In this document: positions 20,189 through 28,398 of the stretch, piece by piece
Layout of the letters: every line of letters starts with the position of its first letter
Position numbering within the stretch: the first letter of the stretch is position 1
Virus record (IMG/VR): IMGVR_UViG_3300042543_000436
Location: 1 to 41,065 of that record
From: a virus
DNA length: 41,065 bases
Reading direction: 5' to 3' (one strand)
Position numbers and translations under genes: made by a program
The notes under the pieces: generated by a model
Databases searched by the model: none
The model's input: the letters and a program-made list of their open reading frames with translations, nothing else
What the model was told of the DNA's origin: nothing

Positions 20189-20455
20189 CTAGTAAGCGGC
20201 GCTTCCGTTCCACCAAGCAAGAACCCAAACCTGATTCTCATTGGAGAAACCCACAAGCGCCCGGTCCCCAGCGGAAGGAAGCTCGCCAGCCTTCGGCATA
20301 AACAAGGCCGGACCCCACTTGAACGAGTCGTCAAAGGACGGAATAACAACGTAAAGATCATCGTTGCCGTCAGCGGGAGAGTTCACAACCTCCGCTTCCA
20401 GCAAAACCCCAGGTTCGCCCTTGCGGGTCGTGAACACATCGGCAAGATCGGTCAT
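20189..20455 (-). CDS. gpV-like OB-fold baseplate spike/hub protein
   Basis: 88 residues. The ATG at 20455 overlaps the upstream TAA by one base (TAATG); the longer frame to 20512 is rejected. The sequence GVLLEAEVVNSPADGNDD, LYVVIPSF, RALVGFSNENQVWVLAWW is OB-fold-like, as in gpV/gp5 N-terminal domains, but no beta-helix tip follows. The missing spike tip may be supplied by another protein, or the tail has a simple spike. Confidence 0.65.
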   Translation of the reverse strand: MTDLADVFTTRKGEPGVLLEAEVVNSPADGNDDLYVVIPSFDDSFKWGPALFMPKAGELPSAGDRALVGFSNENQVWVLAWWNGSAAY

Positions 20456-22374
20456 TACGTCCCCGGCCAATGACGCGGCGTAAACCCAGCCGTTGAGCGC
20501 GGCGAGTGCCAACCCGTCCGGGCCTTGTTAGCCCCGCCAGCTTCCGCAAAGCGAGTCTTGCCGCCAACCTTGAAAGTAATAAAAGTGTGCGAAGCGCGAG
20601 CGTTACCGGTTTCCTTAACCCAAACGGTCATAATCCGGCCCTCGCCTCGCTTACCCCAACTGTTCAACCCAACCGTCGTCAACGGCGAACCCTTCAAGAT
20701 TCCTGCCGCGTGAAGCACCGACGAAACAAACCCTGAGCAGTCATAACCGCGAGGATCATTGAAACCGCCGTGACCACCGCCCCAAACGTAAGCCTGTTTC
20801 TTCGCGTCAATCGCGTTTACGCGAGCAATCGCCTTGTTCACAATCTCGTTGTCGGTACTGTCGCTACCTGAAGCTCCGTCGCTCTCGCTCTCACCCTTCG
20901 GCTCCGGCAGACGCTTAGACGCCCTGCGCAACTCAACAGTCGCTTCAAGATCCGTAAGGCTCCGGCGGAAGCTCTGAACGATCCAGCGGCCATCAGCGGG
21001 ACCGGCCTCCTGAATCTCAACAACCGCCCCAGGATTCACGCGCCAACGCGAAGTTCGCAGCACAACCGTTGCCTCTTGAACGCGCTTGCCGGAGTCAAAC
21101 TCGAACTCCAAACTCATAACCCCCGGATCAAACTCGGCAATTACAAGCTGCGGCTGCGACTTGATCAAATCCTCGTCAGAGAGAAAATAGATCGTGTTAG
21201 CCGAACAAAACGCCCGAAAGTTGACCTCTTCAGCAAGCCGCTGAATACAAGTCCAGGAATCCTCTCGCTCTTTGCCCTGACCGCGACTAAACTCGTACTT
21301 GCCGTCAGCGGCAGCGCCTCCACCCGTACCGTAAGCCGAAATGATCTTCTCGGCTTCCGCCTTGCGACCGTTGACCTTGCTCACGTAATCCGGGGAACCC
21401 TCACCCCCATTCACAACCCCGTTATTGACCAGGGCCGCAATCTTTCCAATCGACCAACTAGGGTGCCTGCGAGCAACCCCAATCAGGCCGCCACCCTTGC
21501 TGTTTTCGAAGCTAGTAGTTGAGTGCTTCAGGATCGAGCGGACCGAATAGGCGATATTGAGTGCCTGGGCCTTCGTGAACGTTCCGTCAATGCCGCTAGA
21601 GCGCCCGGGGATCGCCTGAATGACTCCAAAGGAAATGGAGTCCGCGCCCTTGCCCTGAATGTTCTTGAACTCGCACTCAACAATGATCATCGCGACAAGG
21701 GCGGTCAGCGCCTTGCCGGTAGCGCCCTCACTCGTAGCGGCGTCCAAAACCTCGTTCATAACGCGGATCTGCGAACCCGAAGCGCGAGCGCCTTTGACAG
21801 TCACGTTCGCGTTCTTCGCGATACCACTTGACTTCGTTTGCGTCCGCTCAGTCTGCGTCTTCTTGACGCGACCGGCTCTCGTGAGATCCGGGGCGTAAAA
21901 GTCAATCGGGTACGTCTTGACTTCCTCAACAAGACGCTTCACAAACTGAGAGCGCGTGATCTTGTCGCGACTGACCTTCAGCGGCTTGTCTTTTCTTCTC
22001 AAAAGCGCAACTGCCCGCTCCTCAAAGGTAAGCCGAAGCTCATTGTCATTCTTGCCGACAGAAACAAGACGGAAATACAAGCCGTCAAGCTGAATATCAA
22101 CGGCGGTTTCAAAGATCCCCGAACGAAGAAGCTTGCGGTCCGGGTCGTGAAGGGAAATCGAAAGCGTCGAAGCGCCGTCAATCGTGCGCTCCAAATCCGC
22201 GCTCGTGATCGCACCCGCAACGTTGAAATCGCCGGTCTTGAAGTTCTCCAAGACCAGCTTCTCGATCCCAGCGTCCATACCCGGCGAGATATTCCGGGTA
22301 GCCCGCATCGAGTCGATCAGCTTCGGGGGCAGCGCCACCTTCGCAATCGGACCCGGCAGCTTCTTTTTCGGCAT
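20455..22374 (-). CDS. Baseplate hub with lytic and NlpC/P60 domains
   Basis: 639 residues. The outer parts (about 35-165 and 355-490: LSISLHDPDRKLL, FRLVSVGKND, LEFEFDSGKRVQEATV) match the XkdQ/gpD baseplate hub. Inserted at about 200-345 is a transglycosylase-like domain (ALVAMIIVECEFKNIQGKG, with Glu233/235 as candidate catalytic residue, and SFGVIQAIPG). After a Ser/Asp linker comes a C-terminal NlpC/P60 domain: YVWGGGHGG, YDCSGFVSSVL (Cys546), and ASHTFITF (His596). Both enzymes can cut the wall during injection. Three domains in one hub protein is unusual. Confidence 0.85.
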   Translation of the reverse strand: MPKKKLPGPIAKVALPPKLIDSMRATRNISPGMDAGIEKLVLENFKTGDFNVAGAITSADLERTIDGASTLSISLHDPDRKLLRSGIFETAVDIQLDGLYFRLVSVGKNDNELRLTFEERAVALLRRKDKPLKVSRDKITRSQFVKRLVEEVKTYPIDFYAPDLTRAGRVKKTQTERTQTKSSGIAKNANVTVKGARASGSQIRVMNEVLDAATSEGATGKALTALVAMIIVECEFKNIQGKGADSISFGVIQAIPGRSSGIDGTFTKAQALNIAYSVRSILKHSTTSFENSKGGGLIGVARRHPSWSIGKIAALVNNGVVNGGEGSPDYVSKVNGRKAEAEKIISAYGTGGGAAADGKYEFSRGQGKEREDSWTCIQRLAEEVNFRAFCSANTIYFLSDEDLIKSQPQLVIAEFDPGVMSLEFEFDSGKRVQEATVVLRTSRWRVNPGAVVEIQEAGPADGRWIVQSFRRSLTDLEATVELRRASKRLPEPKGESESDGASGSDSTDNEIVNKAIARVNAIDAKKQAYVWGGGHGGFNDPRGYDCSGFVSSVLHAAGILKGSPLTTVGLNSWGKRGEGRIMTVWVKETGNARASHTFITFKVGGKTRFAEAGGANKARTGWHSPRSTAGFTPRHWPGT

Positions 22375-23006
22375 CAGGGAATACGCAGCTTCTCGCCCTC
22401 AACGACGTCTTTAGGAGACCGCCGCGCCTTGCCCTTCTTCTTGCCTCTCGTGAACTTCGGGTTAGCGGCCAGAAGCTCGCGCCAACGCCCACCAAACCCC
22501 AGCACTTCCCCAGCAATCTTCGAAAGGGTGTCCCCCTTCTTGACCTCGTAAAGCCGAACCCTGTCACGGGTTGTGCGCTCGATCGCATCATCAGCGACCG
22601 CTTCAATCAAGGAAAGGTTAATCCCAACGCGGCAAGGCTTACCCGCCGCGTTAAGCGCGGTCGGTGTCCAAACAAGATCAGTTACGTACCACGAGATCAA
22701 ACCGTTACCAGGAACCCCATCACCGGCAACCTTGATCTTCGGGGGAGCATTCAGTCCGTCGTTGCTTGCCAGCCGCGCAAGCTGAAAAAGCTCGCCGTCA
22801 ACCGCTCGATCGTCAGCAAACCCATCGAGAAGTAGCGAGATTTCAAGGGTGCGGGCAGGGGGCGACTTCCACTCAGCGACCGGGGAACGCTTCGGGCGCT
22901 CTACTTCCTCAAAGCCTCCGTAGCCGCCGCCAAAGACCGGGGGATCCTCACCCATCAGAAGATCAACCGAAGCCTGCGGGTTATCGCACGAAATCCGAAC
23001 GTTCAT
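22374..23006 (-). CDS. LysM-containing tail/baseplate protein (XkdP/gpX-like)
   Basis: 210 residues. The first half is the tail-adaptor part (ISLLLDGFADDRAVDGEL, KVAGDGVPGNGLISWYVTDL). The C-terminal LysM (VRLYEVKKGDTLSKIAGEVLG, then LLAANPKFTRG and VEGEKLRIP) binds peptidoglycan or links hub parts. In XkdP-type systems this protein sits between the tape measure and the hub, as here. Overlaps the hub start by one base. Confidence 0.82.
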   Translation of the reverse strand: MNVRISCDNPQASVDLLMGEDPPVFGGGYGGFEEVERPKRSPVAEWKSPPARTLEISLLLDGFADDRAVDGELFQLARLASNDGLNAPPKIKVAGDGVPGNGLISWYVTDLVWTPTALNAAGKPCRVGINLSLIEAVADDAIERTTRDRVRLYEVKKGDTLSKIAGEVLGFGGRWRELLAANPKFTRGKKKGKARRSPKDVVEGEKLRIP

Positions 23007-24505
23007 CGCCGCGCCTGCCTATCCGCAAACTCGGAGCCGACCGCCTCCGCGATCTGACGACGATCCAAGTAAACCTTCGTGACAATCGGACGGCCCGCGC
23101 CCCCACCCATAACCGGGACGGGATTCACGCGGCCACCCCCGCCGAAATGCGCCCGCTGCGCCCGACCAACAAAGTTAAGGACGCCGGGAACACCGGTCAT
23201 ACGTTCAAGGATTCGCTCGCCGGAACCGGTGACGACAAACTCGCCTGGGGAAAGCATCGCGGGAACGGTGTCAGCGGACACCCTCGCGCCGGGAACGTAT
23301 CCGCCCCCCGCGAACCCAATACGTCCGCCCTGACGTCGCCCTATGCCGTCAGAGCCGCCGGGAAGAAGTCCCCTGAGCGCACCAACGGGATCTTGAACAA
23401 CTTGTTTTATGTCTTCAAACGCGCTTTTCGCTGCCCTTAAAGCCTCAATGAATGATCCAAGCGGCGTCATATCAAAAACCTGCTTGAAAATCTCGCGAAG
23501 GACGCGCATCTTCTTGAACGTTGAAACGGCAGTTTTGACGCGACCAACAACCCAACGAAGAACGCCGCCGACGTCTCGAACAACGCTCCAAACATCTTTC
23601 ATTGTGCGGCTGAACTCGCCGCCCGCGCCCTTCCCGGTTCGCATCTGACGAATAAACCGCGTAAGCGTCCTGACGACCGAAAGCATCGCGGGGCGAAGCT
23701 GATCTCCAAGCTTGACCTTCGCATCGGAAATCTGCGCCGAGAGAATGCGTTGCTGATTAGCGAGACCGCCGCTTGTGCGAGCAAAGTCGCCCTGGGCCTT
23801 GCTTGTCTGACGGAAGATAAGCGCCTGGGCCGCAAGCGCCTTTTGCTGCGGCGTTAGAGCGTCCTTCGTGGTCTTGATCAGACCCAGCCGAAGGGCAGCC
23901 GTCCGAAGTTGCGCGTCGTTGATATTGACACCGAAGCGGCGAAGCGGCTCAGTCTCACCAACAAGACCGGAACGCAGAGCCTCTAGAGCGTCCTCGATCG
24001 AAGTGTTGTTGAACGACGCAAGATCAGAAGCGAGCTTGGTCAGAGCAACCGAACTTTTCGCGGAAGCTTCCTCACCTACACCAACGGCCCGGAACAGGTT
24101 TCCGAAGACGCCCGTGTATTCCAGGGCTGCGGCCTGACTGATACCAAACGAAAGCGCCGACGAATCAGAAAAAGCTTTGACGGCCTTTGCGCTACGACCA
24201 AAGAGAACTTCGTTCTTCGAAAGTGACTCGCCAACCGACGTCGAAAGGTTGATTGAGTCACCAAGAACGCGAACGGCGGTATCCAGCCCAACATAGGCAC
24301 CGATAGCGGCAGCGGCCCCGCCAGCGATTCCCTTCAGGCCGCCAGCAAGAAGACCGGTTGCGCCAGCGGTCCGGCGGGTCGTGCGATCGGTCTTGTCAGC
24401 CGAACGCTCAATCCCGTCAATGCTTGTAGCAACCTTCTTGGAATCACCTACGAACTCACGGGAGTTCTTCAGGCGAACCGCAATATCTATATTGCCCTGA
24501 GCCAT
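23003..24505 (-). CDS. Tail tape measure protein
   Basis: 500 residues from ATG 24505. An N-terminal helical part leads to a hydrophobic segment (GLKGIAGGAAAAIGAYVGLD). The middle has the tape-measure repeats (LSFGISQAAALEYTGVFGN, LASDLASFNNTSIEDALEAL, RSGLVGETEPLRRFGVNIN). The C-terminus has Gly-rich motifs (GRIGFAGGGYVP, DTVPAMLSPGEFVVTGSG). At about 1.5 angstrom per residue the tail would be near 75 nm. It lies directly after the chaperone frameshift ORF, the standard position. Confidence 0.92.
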   Translation of the reverse strand: MAQGNIDIAVRLKNSREFVGDSKKVATSIDGIERSADKTDRTTRRTAGATGLLAGGLKGIAGGAAAAIGAYVGLDTAVRVLGDSINLSTSVGESLSKNEVLFGRSAKAVKAFSDSSALSFGISQAAALEYTGVFGNLFRAVGVGEEASAKSSVALTKLASDLASFNNTSIEDALEALRSGLVGETEPLRRFGVNINDAQLRTAALRLGLIKTTKDALTPQQKALAAQALIFRQTSKAQGDFARTSGGLANQQRILSAQISDAKVKLGDQLRPAMLSVVRTLTRFIRQMRTGKGAGGEFSRTMKDVWSVVRDVGGVLRWVVGRVKTAVSTFKKMRVLREIFKQVFDMTPLGSFIEALRAAKSAFEDIKQVVQDPVGALRGLLPGGSDGIGRRQGGRIGFAGGGYVPGARVSADTVPAMLSPGEFVVTGSGERILERMTGVPGVLNFVGRAQRAHFGGGGRVNPVPVMGGGAGRPIVTKVYLDRRQIAEAVGSEFADRQARR

Positions 24506-25224
24506 CTAGCCCTTTCCGCCGAACAACTGTCCAACTGCGTTCGCAATCCGAATCGCGAGCGCTTCGTCCCTTTGCTCCGCGACCTCAACAACCTTCGCAA
24601 TAAGCGCCGTGATCACCGGGAGATCAGCGCTAGAGGCTTCAAGAACGAGCATCGGGTCAACCCCAAAGCTCGCCGCGACCGCCGCCGCCTCAACTGCGGG
24701 GTCGCTAGTTAGCCTTCCCCCAAATCAGAAGAAACCTCCTCGTCAACGTTCGTAATCCACTCCGCGACTTCCAAAGCGTGAGCGTTGATCGTGGTTTCAA
24801 TCGGGGAGCCGTCCGGGAACTGCGGAAAGCACCCGTAAACAACCTCGCGGGCGCTCTCGGCCTCAAAGCCCAGGATCTCCGCAAGTTGCTTATCGAACCG
24901 GACCGGGGCATCTTTTCCGGCCTCGTCCTGAAGCGTGCGCTTCTCACCATCGACCACGACCAGGATCTCCTTACAGGTCGTGATAATCAGGTCAGCCGCA
25001 GCCGCCAAATCCGCTTCGGGTGTCGCCTGAGATTCCAGACGATCAACCCTTGACGCAAGCTTTCGCATCTCGCCTGCGCGAACCGGGGTGTAACGGGCAA
25101 CAAGCATTCCCGACCACCCCGGCACTCGCAGATCGAGCGTGCGTTCGCGCCTAAGTTCGGCGTGCTGTTCACGCAGCCGAACAATGGCGCTATCAACTAC
25201 CGCCTCGTTCCCCTGGGCTTCCAT
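24506..25224 (-). CDS. Frameshifted tail assembly chaperone (gpG-T type)
   Basis: The 171-residue chaperone ends at 24709. In the -1 frame the reading continues from the slippery run through about 70 residues (GRLTSDPAVEAAAVAASFG, VDPMLVLEASSADLPVITAL, VEVAEQRDEALAIRIANAVG) to a TAG at 24506, right before the tape measure ATG at 24505. No independent start or ribosome site is seen for this part. Tail phages commonly make a longer chaperone by programmed -1 frameshift here. The joined protein would be about 240 residues. Confidence 0.75.
24709..25224 (-). CDS. Tail assembly chaperone (gpG-like, short form)
   Basis: 171 residues from ATG 25224 with the stop at 24709-24711. Mixed helical protein with VPGWSGMLVARYTPVRAG, MRKLASRVDRLE, LIITTCKEILVVVDGE and FDKQLAEILGF. 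It sits between the tube and the tape measure genes. The short form and its frameshifted longer form together act on the tape measure during tail assembly. Acidic C-terminus (VDEEVSSDLGEG). Confidence 0.82.
   Translation of the reverse strand: MEAQGNEAVVDSAIVRLREQHAELRRERTLDLRVPGWSGMLVARYTPVRAGEMRKLASRVDRLESQATPEADLAAAADLIITTCKEILVVVDGEKRTLQDEAGKDAPVRFDKQLAEILGFEAESAREVVYGCFPQFPDGSPIETTINAHALEVAEWITNVDEEVSSDLGEG
24715..24721 (-). promoter_or_regulatory. Slippery heptamer GGGGGAA for -1 frameshift
   Basis: In the chaperone frame the codons are TTG GGG GAA GGC TAA. Slipping back one base gives GGG GGA AGG CTA ACT, which stays open for about 70 codons. The P-site codon re-pairs perfectly. The A-site codon GAA would re-pair as GGA. 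The stop three codons on (TAA) and the open -1 frame reaching the tape measure fit the usual programmed-frameshift design. Confidence 0.65.
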
Positions 25225-25226
25225 TA

Positions 25227-25649
25227 CTAGGAAACAGTCGCGTTAGTCGATACTTCCAGTTCCAGCATTCCCGGATCGTTGCTCTGCGAATCGTGATCCG
25301 GGAGCTTGACGTTCTTCAGAATGCCGTTGTATACAACCGGCGAGCCGTAGGCGTTGCCGTCAGCATCGAGCGGCTGTTTAGTGATCGTGACCGCACCCTT
25401 GCCGATAGCGGCCTTCAGCGAAGCAAGGTTCGCCGCGTGGTCGCCGTCAAGCGAATAGATACGCGAGACAGTCACGTTGGAAACGGTCTTCGGACCGCCG
25501 AGAGCAACTTCCGCACCCATTCCACCGGGGCGGTACTTGGTCTCCTCTGAGTCAAGCTCGCCGCCGCTCAGTTTGTCGAACGTCCCCAGGGAGACGCCCG
25601 CAACCGAAACGGTGACGGCGTACTGATCTTCTCTACTTTGAATAGGCAC
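25227..25649 (-). CDS. Tail tube protein
   Basis: 140 residues ending at 25227. Beta-rich sequence with DQYAVTVSVAGVSLGTFDKL, SGGELDSEETKYRPGG, VSNVTVSRIY and LSSLKAAIGKGAVTITKQP-like strand order (with LPDHDSQSNDPGMLELEV near the end), as in XkdM/tube proteins of contractile tails. It directly follows the sheath gene and overlaps its end by one base, the standard sheath-tube order. Confidence 0.88.
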   Translation of the reverse strand: MPIQSREDQYAVTVSVAGVSLGTFDKLSGGELDSEETKYRPGGMGAEVALGGPKTVSNVTVSRIYSLDGDHAANLASLKAAIGKGAVTITKQPLDADGNAYGSPVVYNGILKNVKLPDHDSQSNDPGMLELEVSTNATVS

Positions 25650-27070
25650 TAGTTGATCTCCTGACTGACCGGAACCTTCACGATCTCAATAACCACAAGT
25701 TCAGCCATAGGCGAAACTCGCATCGAGATAACGGCCCGAAGCTGACCGGCCTCGATCGTTTCGGGGGTATTGACTGACGTATCCACGCGGAACGCCTCTT
25801 CGGGAGTGTCGCCGTACAGGCCGCCGGACTCGTAGTAGCCGGTAAGCATTCCCGAAAGGTCGCCAGCGAAAGCGGCAATCGTGCGGCCCTTACCGTCAAT
25901 CTGCGAGAGGACGTAACGCTCGGCAATCTCAGAAGCCTTCGCGGTCACGGCCATACGCAGACGCGAATTACCAAGCTGCCAGTTGTTCGGGTCCGTATCC
26001 GGATCAACAAGGGTGCGGTAGCCGTACGTGCGCGGCCCGCCATAAACGAGCTTCGCGACGTTGACACCGGCATCGTTCAGGGTCTCGCGATCATCGTCAG
26101 TCCAAGACTGAGCAAGCTCGATCACCGAAACGGGCTGACCATTGACACCAGCGGCGGGAACGTTCGGGTTAAGACCCGAAGCGTCACGGCGAGCTTCAAG
26201 CCCCGCCTGAACCGCCGAGTAAGGAACCGTCCTGACGCTACCGCCAGAAACCCCAGCGATCTTCGCCCAGGGCGCAAACAGAGCGCCACGCGAAGCACCG
26301 GGAAGGATTGAAGCGGCAGCCGCCGCAGCGGTCAGCGTCGCAACCGTCGCGGTATCCGCAGCATCGAGCAGAGCAATACGGTTCGTATCTTCTGCGTGCT
26401 GTAGAAGCTGCGAATGAGCAGTACCGGTAGTGCGACCAGGATAAGACACCTGACCGGGGCCGAGATCCGCGACAAACAGATCAAGGGCAGTCTGCCAATC
26501 AGAATCGGTCGCGCTTGCGTAATCATCGCTACCACCCGAAAGCGAAGAAGTCCCAACGCTGGGATCGCTCGCGGAACCGGCGTTATCGGTGATCGTCACG
26601 TAAGCGCTATCCCAATCCTCCGCGTCCGCAACGGTCGCGTAATCAGGGCTTGTCTCAGACACCGAAGCGTCGCTGTCGTGCGTGACCACAAACCGGAAAG
26701 TGCCGGACTGCGAACCAGCCTCAACCTCAACGTTCAGGCCATTACCGAACGCACCCGGATACTTCGCCTCAACGTCAACCGTTGAATCAATCGTTACCGA
26801 AGCGTTAGCCGCAGCGGGACCAACAACGCGGGCGACGTAACACACCGAACCACCCTCACGGAAGAACGTCTCTACCGAATCGCAAAGCGAACCGGAGTTA
26901 ACGCGCCCGCCAAACGCGGACTTGAACTCTTTGAGAGACCGGACCTTTACCGCCTCGTCGGTCGGGCCGAAATCCGCGAAACCGGCTGCGAACCAAGTTC
27001 CGGTATCGGTCGGCGCGGTGCGAGCGGGCGGCGCATCACGGTTAATTACCAAACTGCCTGGGAGAGTCAC
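25649..27070 (-). CDS. Contractile tail sheath protein
   Basis: 473 residues, GTG start at 27070 overlapping the upstream TGA (GTGA). Sheath hallmarks are GTWFAAGFADFGPTDEAVKV, SLKEFKSAFGGRV, YVARVVGPAAANASVTI, the KYPGAFGNGL region, the long Ala/Asp-rich inserted domain, and a C-terminal part with VYGGPRTYGYRTLVDPD and LRAVISMRVSPMAELV. This shows the tail is contractile, so the phage is a myovirus type. Confidence 0.95.
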   Translation of the reverse strand: MTLPGSLVINRDAPPARTAPTDTGTWFAAGFADFGPTDEAVKVRSLKEFKSAFGGRVNSGSLCDSVETFFREGGSVCYVARVVGPAAANASVTIDSTVDVEAKYPGAFGNGLNVEVEAGSQSGTFRFVVTHDSDASVSETSPDYATVADAEDWDSAYVTITDNAGSASDPSVGTSSLSGGSDDYASATDSDWQTALDLFVADLGPGQVSYPGRTTGTAHSQLLQHAEDTNRIALLDAADTATVATLTAAAAAASILPGASRGALFAPWAKIAGVSGGSVRTVPYSAVQAGLEARRDASGLNPNVPAAGVNGQPVSVIELAQSWTDDDRETLNDAGVNVAKLVYGGPRTYGYRTLVDPDTDPNNWQLGNSRLRMAVTAKASEIAERYVLSQIDGKGRTIAAFAGDLSGMLTGYYESGGLYGDTPEEAFRVDTSVNTPETIEAGQLRAVISMRVSPMAELVVIEIVKVPVSQEIN

Positions 27071-27237
27071 TTAGAAGCTCCTCGCTTTGATTGCTTGACT
27101 CGAACTAGACGCCCTTCAGAAACGAGGGCTTTCACTTCAGGATCGCGTTCGCTGACCGTTACAACGTCCTTCGGGGCAGCGGTGCGACCATCTGGAAGGT
27201 CGATAGCGTGCGGGGAACGCACGCGAAACTTAGGCAT
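27067..27237 (-). CDS. Small structural-region protein (56 aa)
   Basis: 56 residues from ATG 27237, overlapping the end of the upstream gene; the longer frame is rejected. MPKFRVRSPHAIDLPDGRTA, then PEVKALVSEGRLVRVKQSKR. The strand-rich basic small protein between the tail terminator and the sheath resembles the tiny proteins often found there in myoviruses. Its role is unknown. Confidence 0.6.
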   Translation of the reverse strand: MPKFRVRSPHAIDLPDGRTAAPKDVVTVSERDPEVKALVSEGRLVRVKQSKRGASK

Positions 27238-27901
27238 TATCCAAACTCCAATCAACGGGGCCAGTCGGTAGCGGGCCAGTCGGAAGCGGACCGGTTTCGC
27301 TAACCAAGTTGACTTCTGTCTCCTCAACAACCGGCCACTCAGGCGACGTTTCGCTTTCCGAAGCGTCCGGCGCGACCGGGCCAGCATTGGTGCTGATCAC
27401 TCGATCAACGTCAACGGTGAACCCTTCAATCACGCACGCGAGCGAACGCGAGGTCTCAGAAGGAATATCGTCGTAGCTCTCGTCAACCCAACGCAGCCCC
27501 GAAGCGAAACCGTCTAAGGACGGGTGCTGAAGAAGGGCGGCGGCAAGGGCGGTGCCGTACAACCGGGCAAGCTGCCGAGTCGCGCCCTGCGTGTTGGCCG
27601 AAACCATCGCCGCAACCGACACCCCGTAGCGGGCGCGATAGAAACCTGTCCCCTCGTGATACGGCTCTTCCGCGAACCCAGGACACATAATGACAATTGC
27701 CGGGATCTGATCCTCCGGCCAGCGAGTCGGATCGTCAGCTTCGCTAACAAGCTGATAGCTGCGGGGAGAAGGAAGCGACCCCTGGGCGCGGTCGTGCTGA
27801 CGCTCAACCTCACGAAGATACGTCGGCAACCAATCAACTAGCGCGTCCTTAACGGCGTTCTCAACAACGCCGCCGTGAACCAACGGACCAAAAAGCGTCA
27901 T
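27230..27901 (-). CDS. Tail terminator/tail completion-like protein
   Basis: 223 residues from ATG 27901 (ATGA overlap). VENAVKDALVDWLPTYLREV, DQIPAIVIMCPGFAEEP, RARYGVSVAAMVSANTQG and RQLARLYGTALAAALLQHP follow the strand-helix layout of tail terminators. The C-terminal extension has a tandem PLPTG repeat encoded by a 15-bp duplication near 27260-27290. The position before the sheath fits the tail terminator role. Confidence 0.65.
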   Translation of the reverse strand: MTLFGPLVHGGVVENAVKDALVDWLPTYLREVERQHDRAQGSLPSPRSYQLVSEADDPTRWPEDQIPAIVIMCPGFAEEPYHEGTGFYRARYGVSVAAMVSANTQGATRQLARLYGTALAAALLQHPSLDGFASGLRWVDESYDDIPSETSRSLACVIEGFTVDVDRVISTNAGPVAPDASESETSPEWPVVEETEVNLVSETGPLPTGPLPTGPVDWSLDNA

Positions 27902-28398
27902 ACGTCAGTAATCAGATAGTCGCGCATCTTCTCAGCAAGGAAAACGTGCGCGTTGGCATTGGCGCGAGCAAACGGGCGCGACTTAGAGACGTACCACGCA
28001 TAACCCGCACCCCCACTTCGCTTACTGCTCGCCTGCCCGCTAGTTGTGTTGATCCCGTAACGAAGCATCGTCGGGGTCGTGCGAATCTTGGTCTGCGGGG
28101 GCTTTGGACTCACAAGAAGCGAACGCATACGACCCGAAGCTTCCAGCACGCGAGGACTAGTCGAATAGCGCTTCTCGCGGGCGTAGCGCTGACTCGTAGC
28201 GGCCTTGCGCGGTTTCCAAGCTGACCCCTGCGACGCGCCCTGCGAGGCAAACGCCGTCCGGAAATCATCAGCGAGCATCTTTACGACGTCGCGCTTGAAA
28301 AACTCCTGGGGATCCTCTAGGCGCTTGCGCATACGGTCAATGACCGCAGCGGCCTCTTTCGCGCCCTTGACCGAAACGTGAATCGTGACGGGCGGCAC
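27898..28398 (-). CDS. HK97 gp10/virion morphogenesis-type protein
   Basis: 166 residues, GTG start at 28398 directly after the upstream TAA. HVSVKGAKEAAAVIDRMRKR, VVKMLADDFRTAFASQG and WKPRKAATSQRYAREKRYS with LEASGRMRSLL follow the gp10/gpS tail-completion layout, and the end AHVFLAEKMRDYLI is a typical C-terminal helix. It probably completes the neck at the head-tail joint. Confidence 0.72.
   Translation of the reverse strand: MPPVTIHVSVKGAKEAAAVIDRMRKRLEDPQEFFKRDVVKMLADDFRTAFASQGASQGSAWKPRKAATSQRYAREKRYSTSPRVLEASGRMRSLLVSPKPPQTKIRTTPTMLRYGINTTSGQASSKRSGGAGYAWYVSKSRPFARANANAHVFLAEKMRDYLITDV

Noticed and set aside
21838-22551. 237-codon plus-strand frame opposite the hub and LysM genes
   Set aside because: Antisense, Arg-rich product and no ribosome site.
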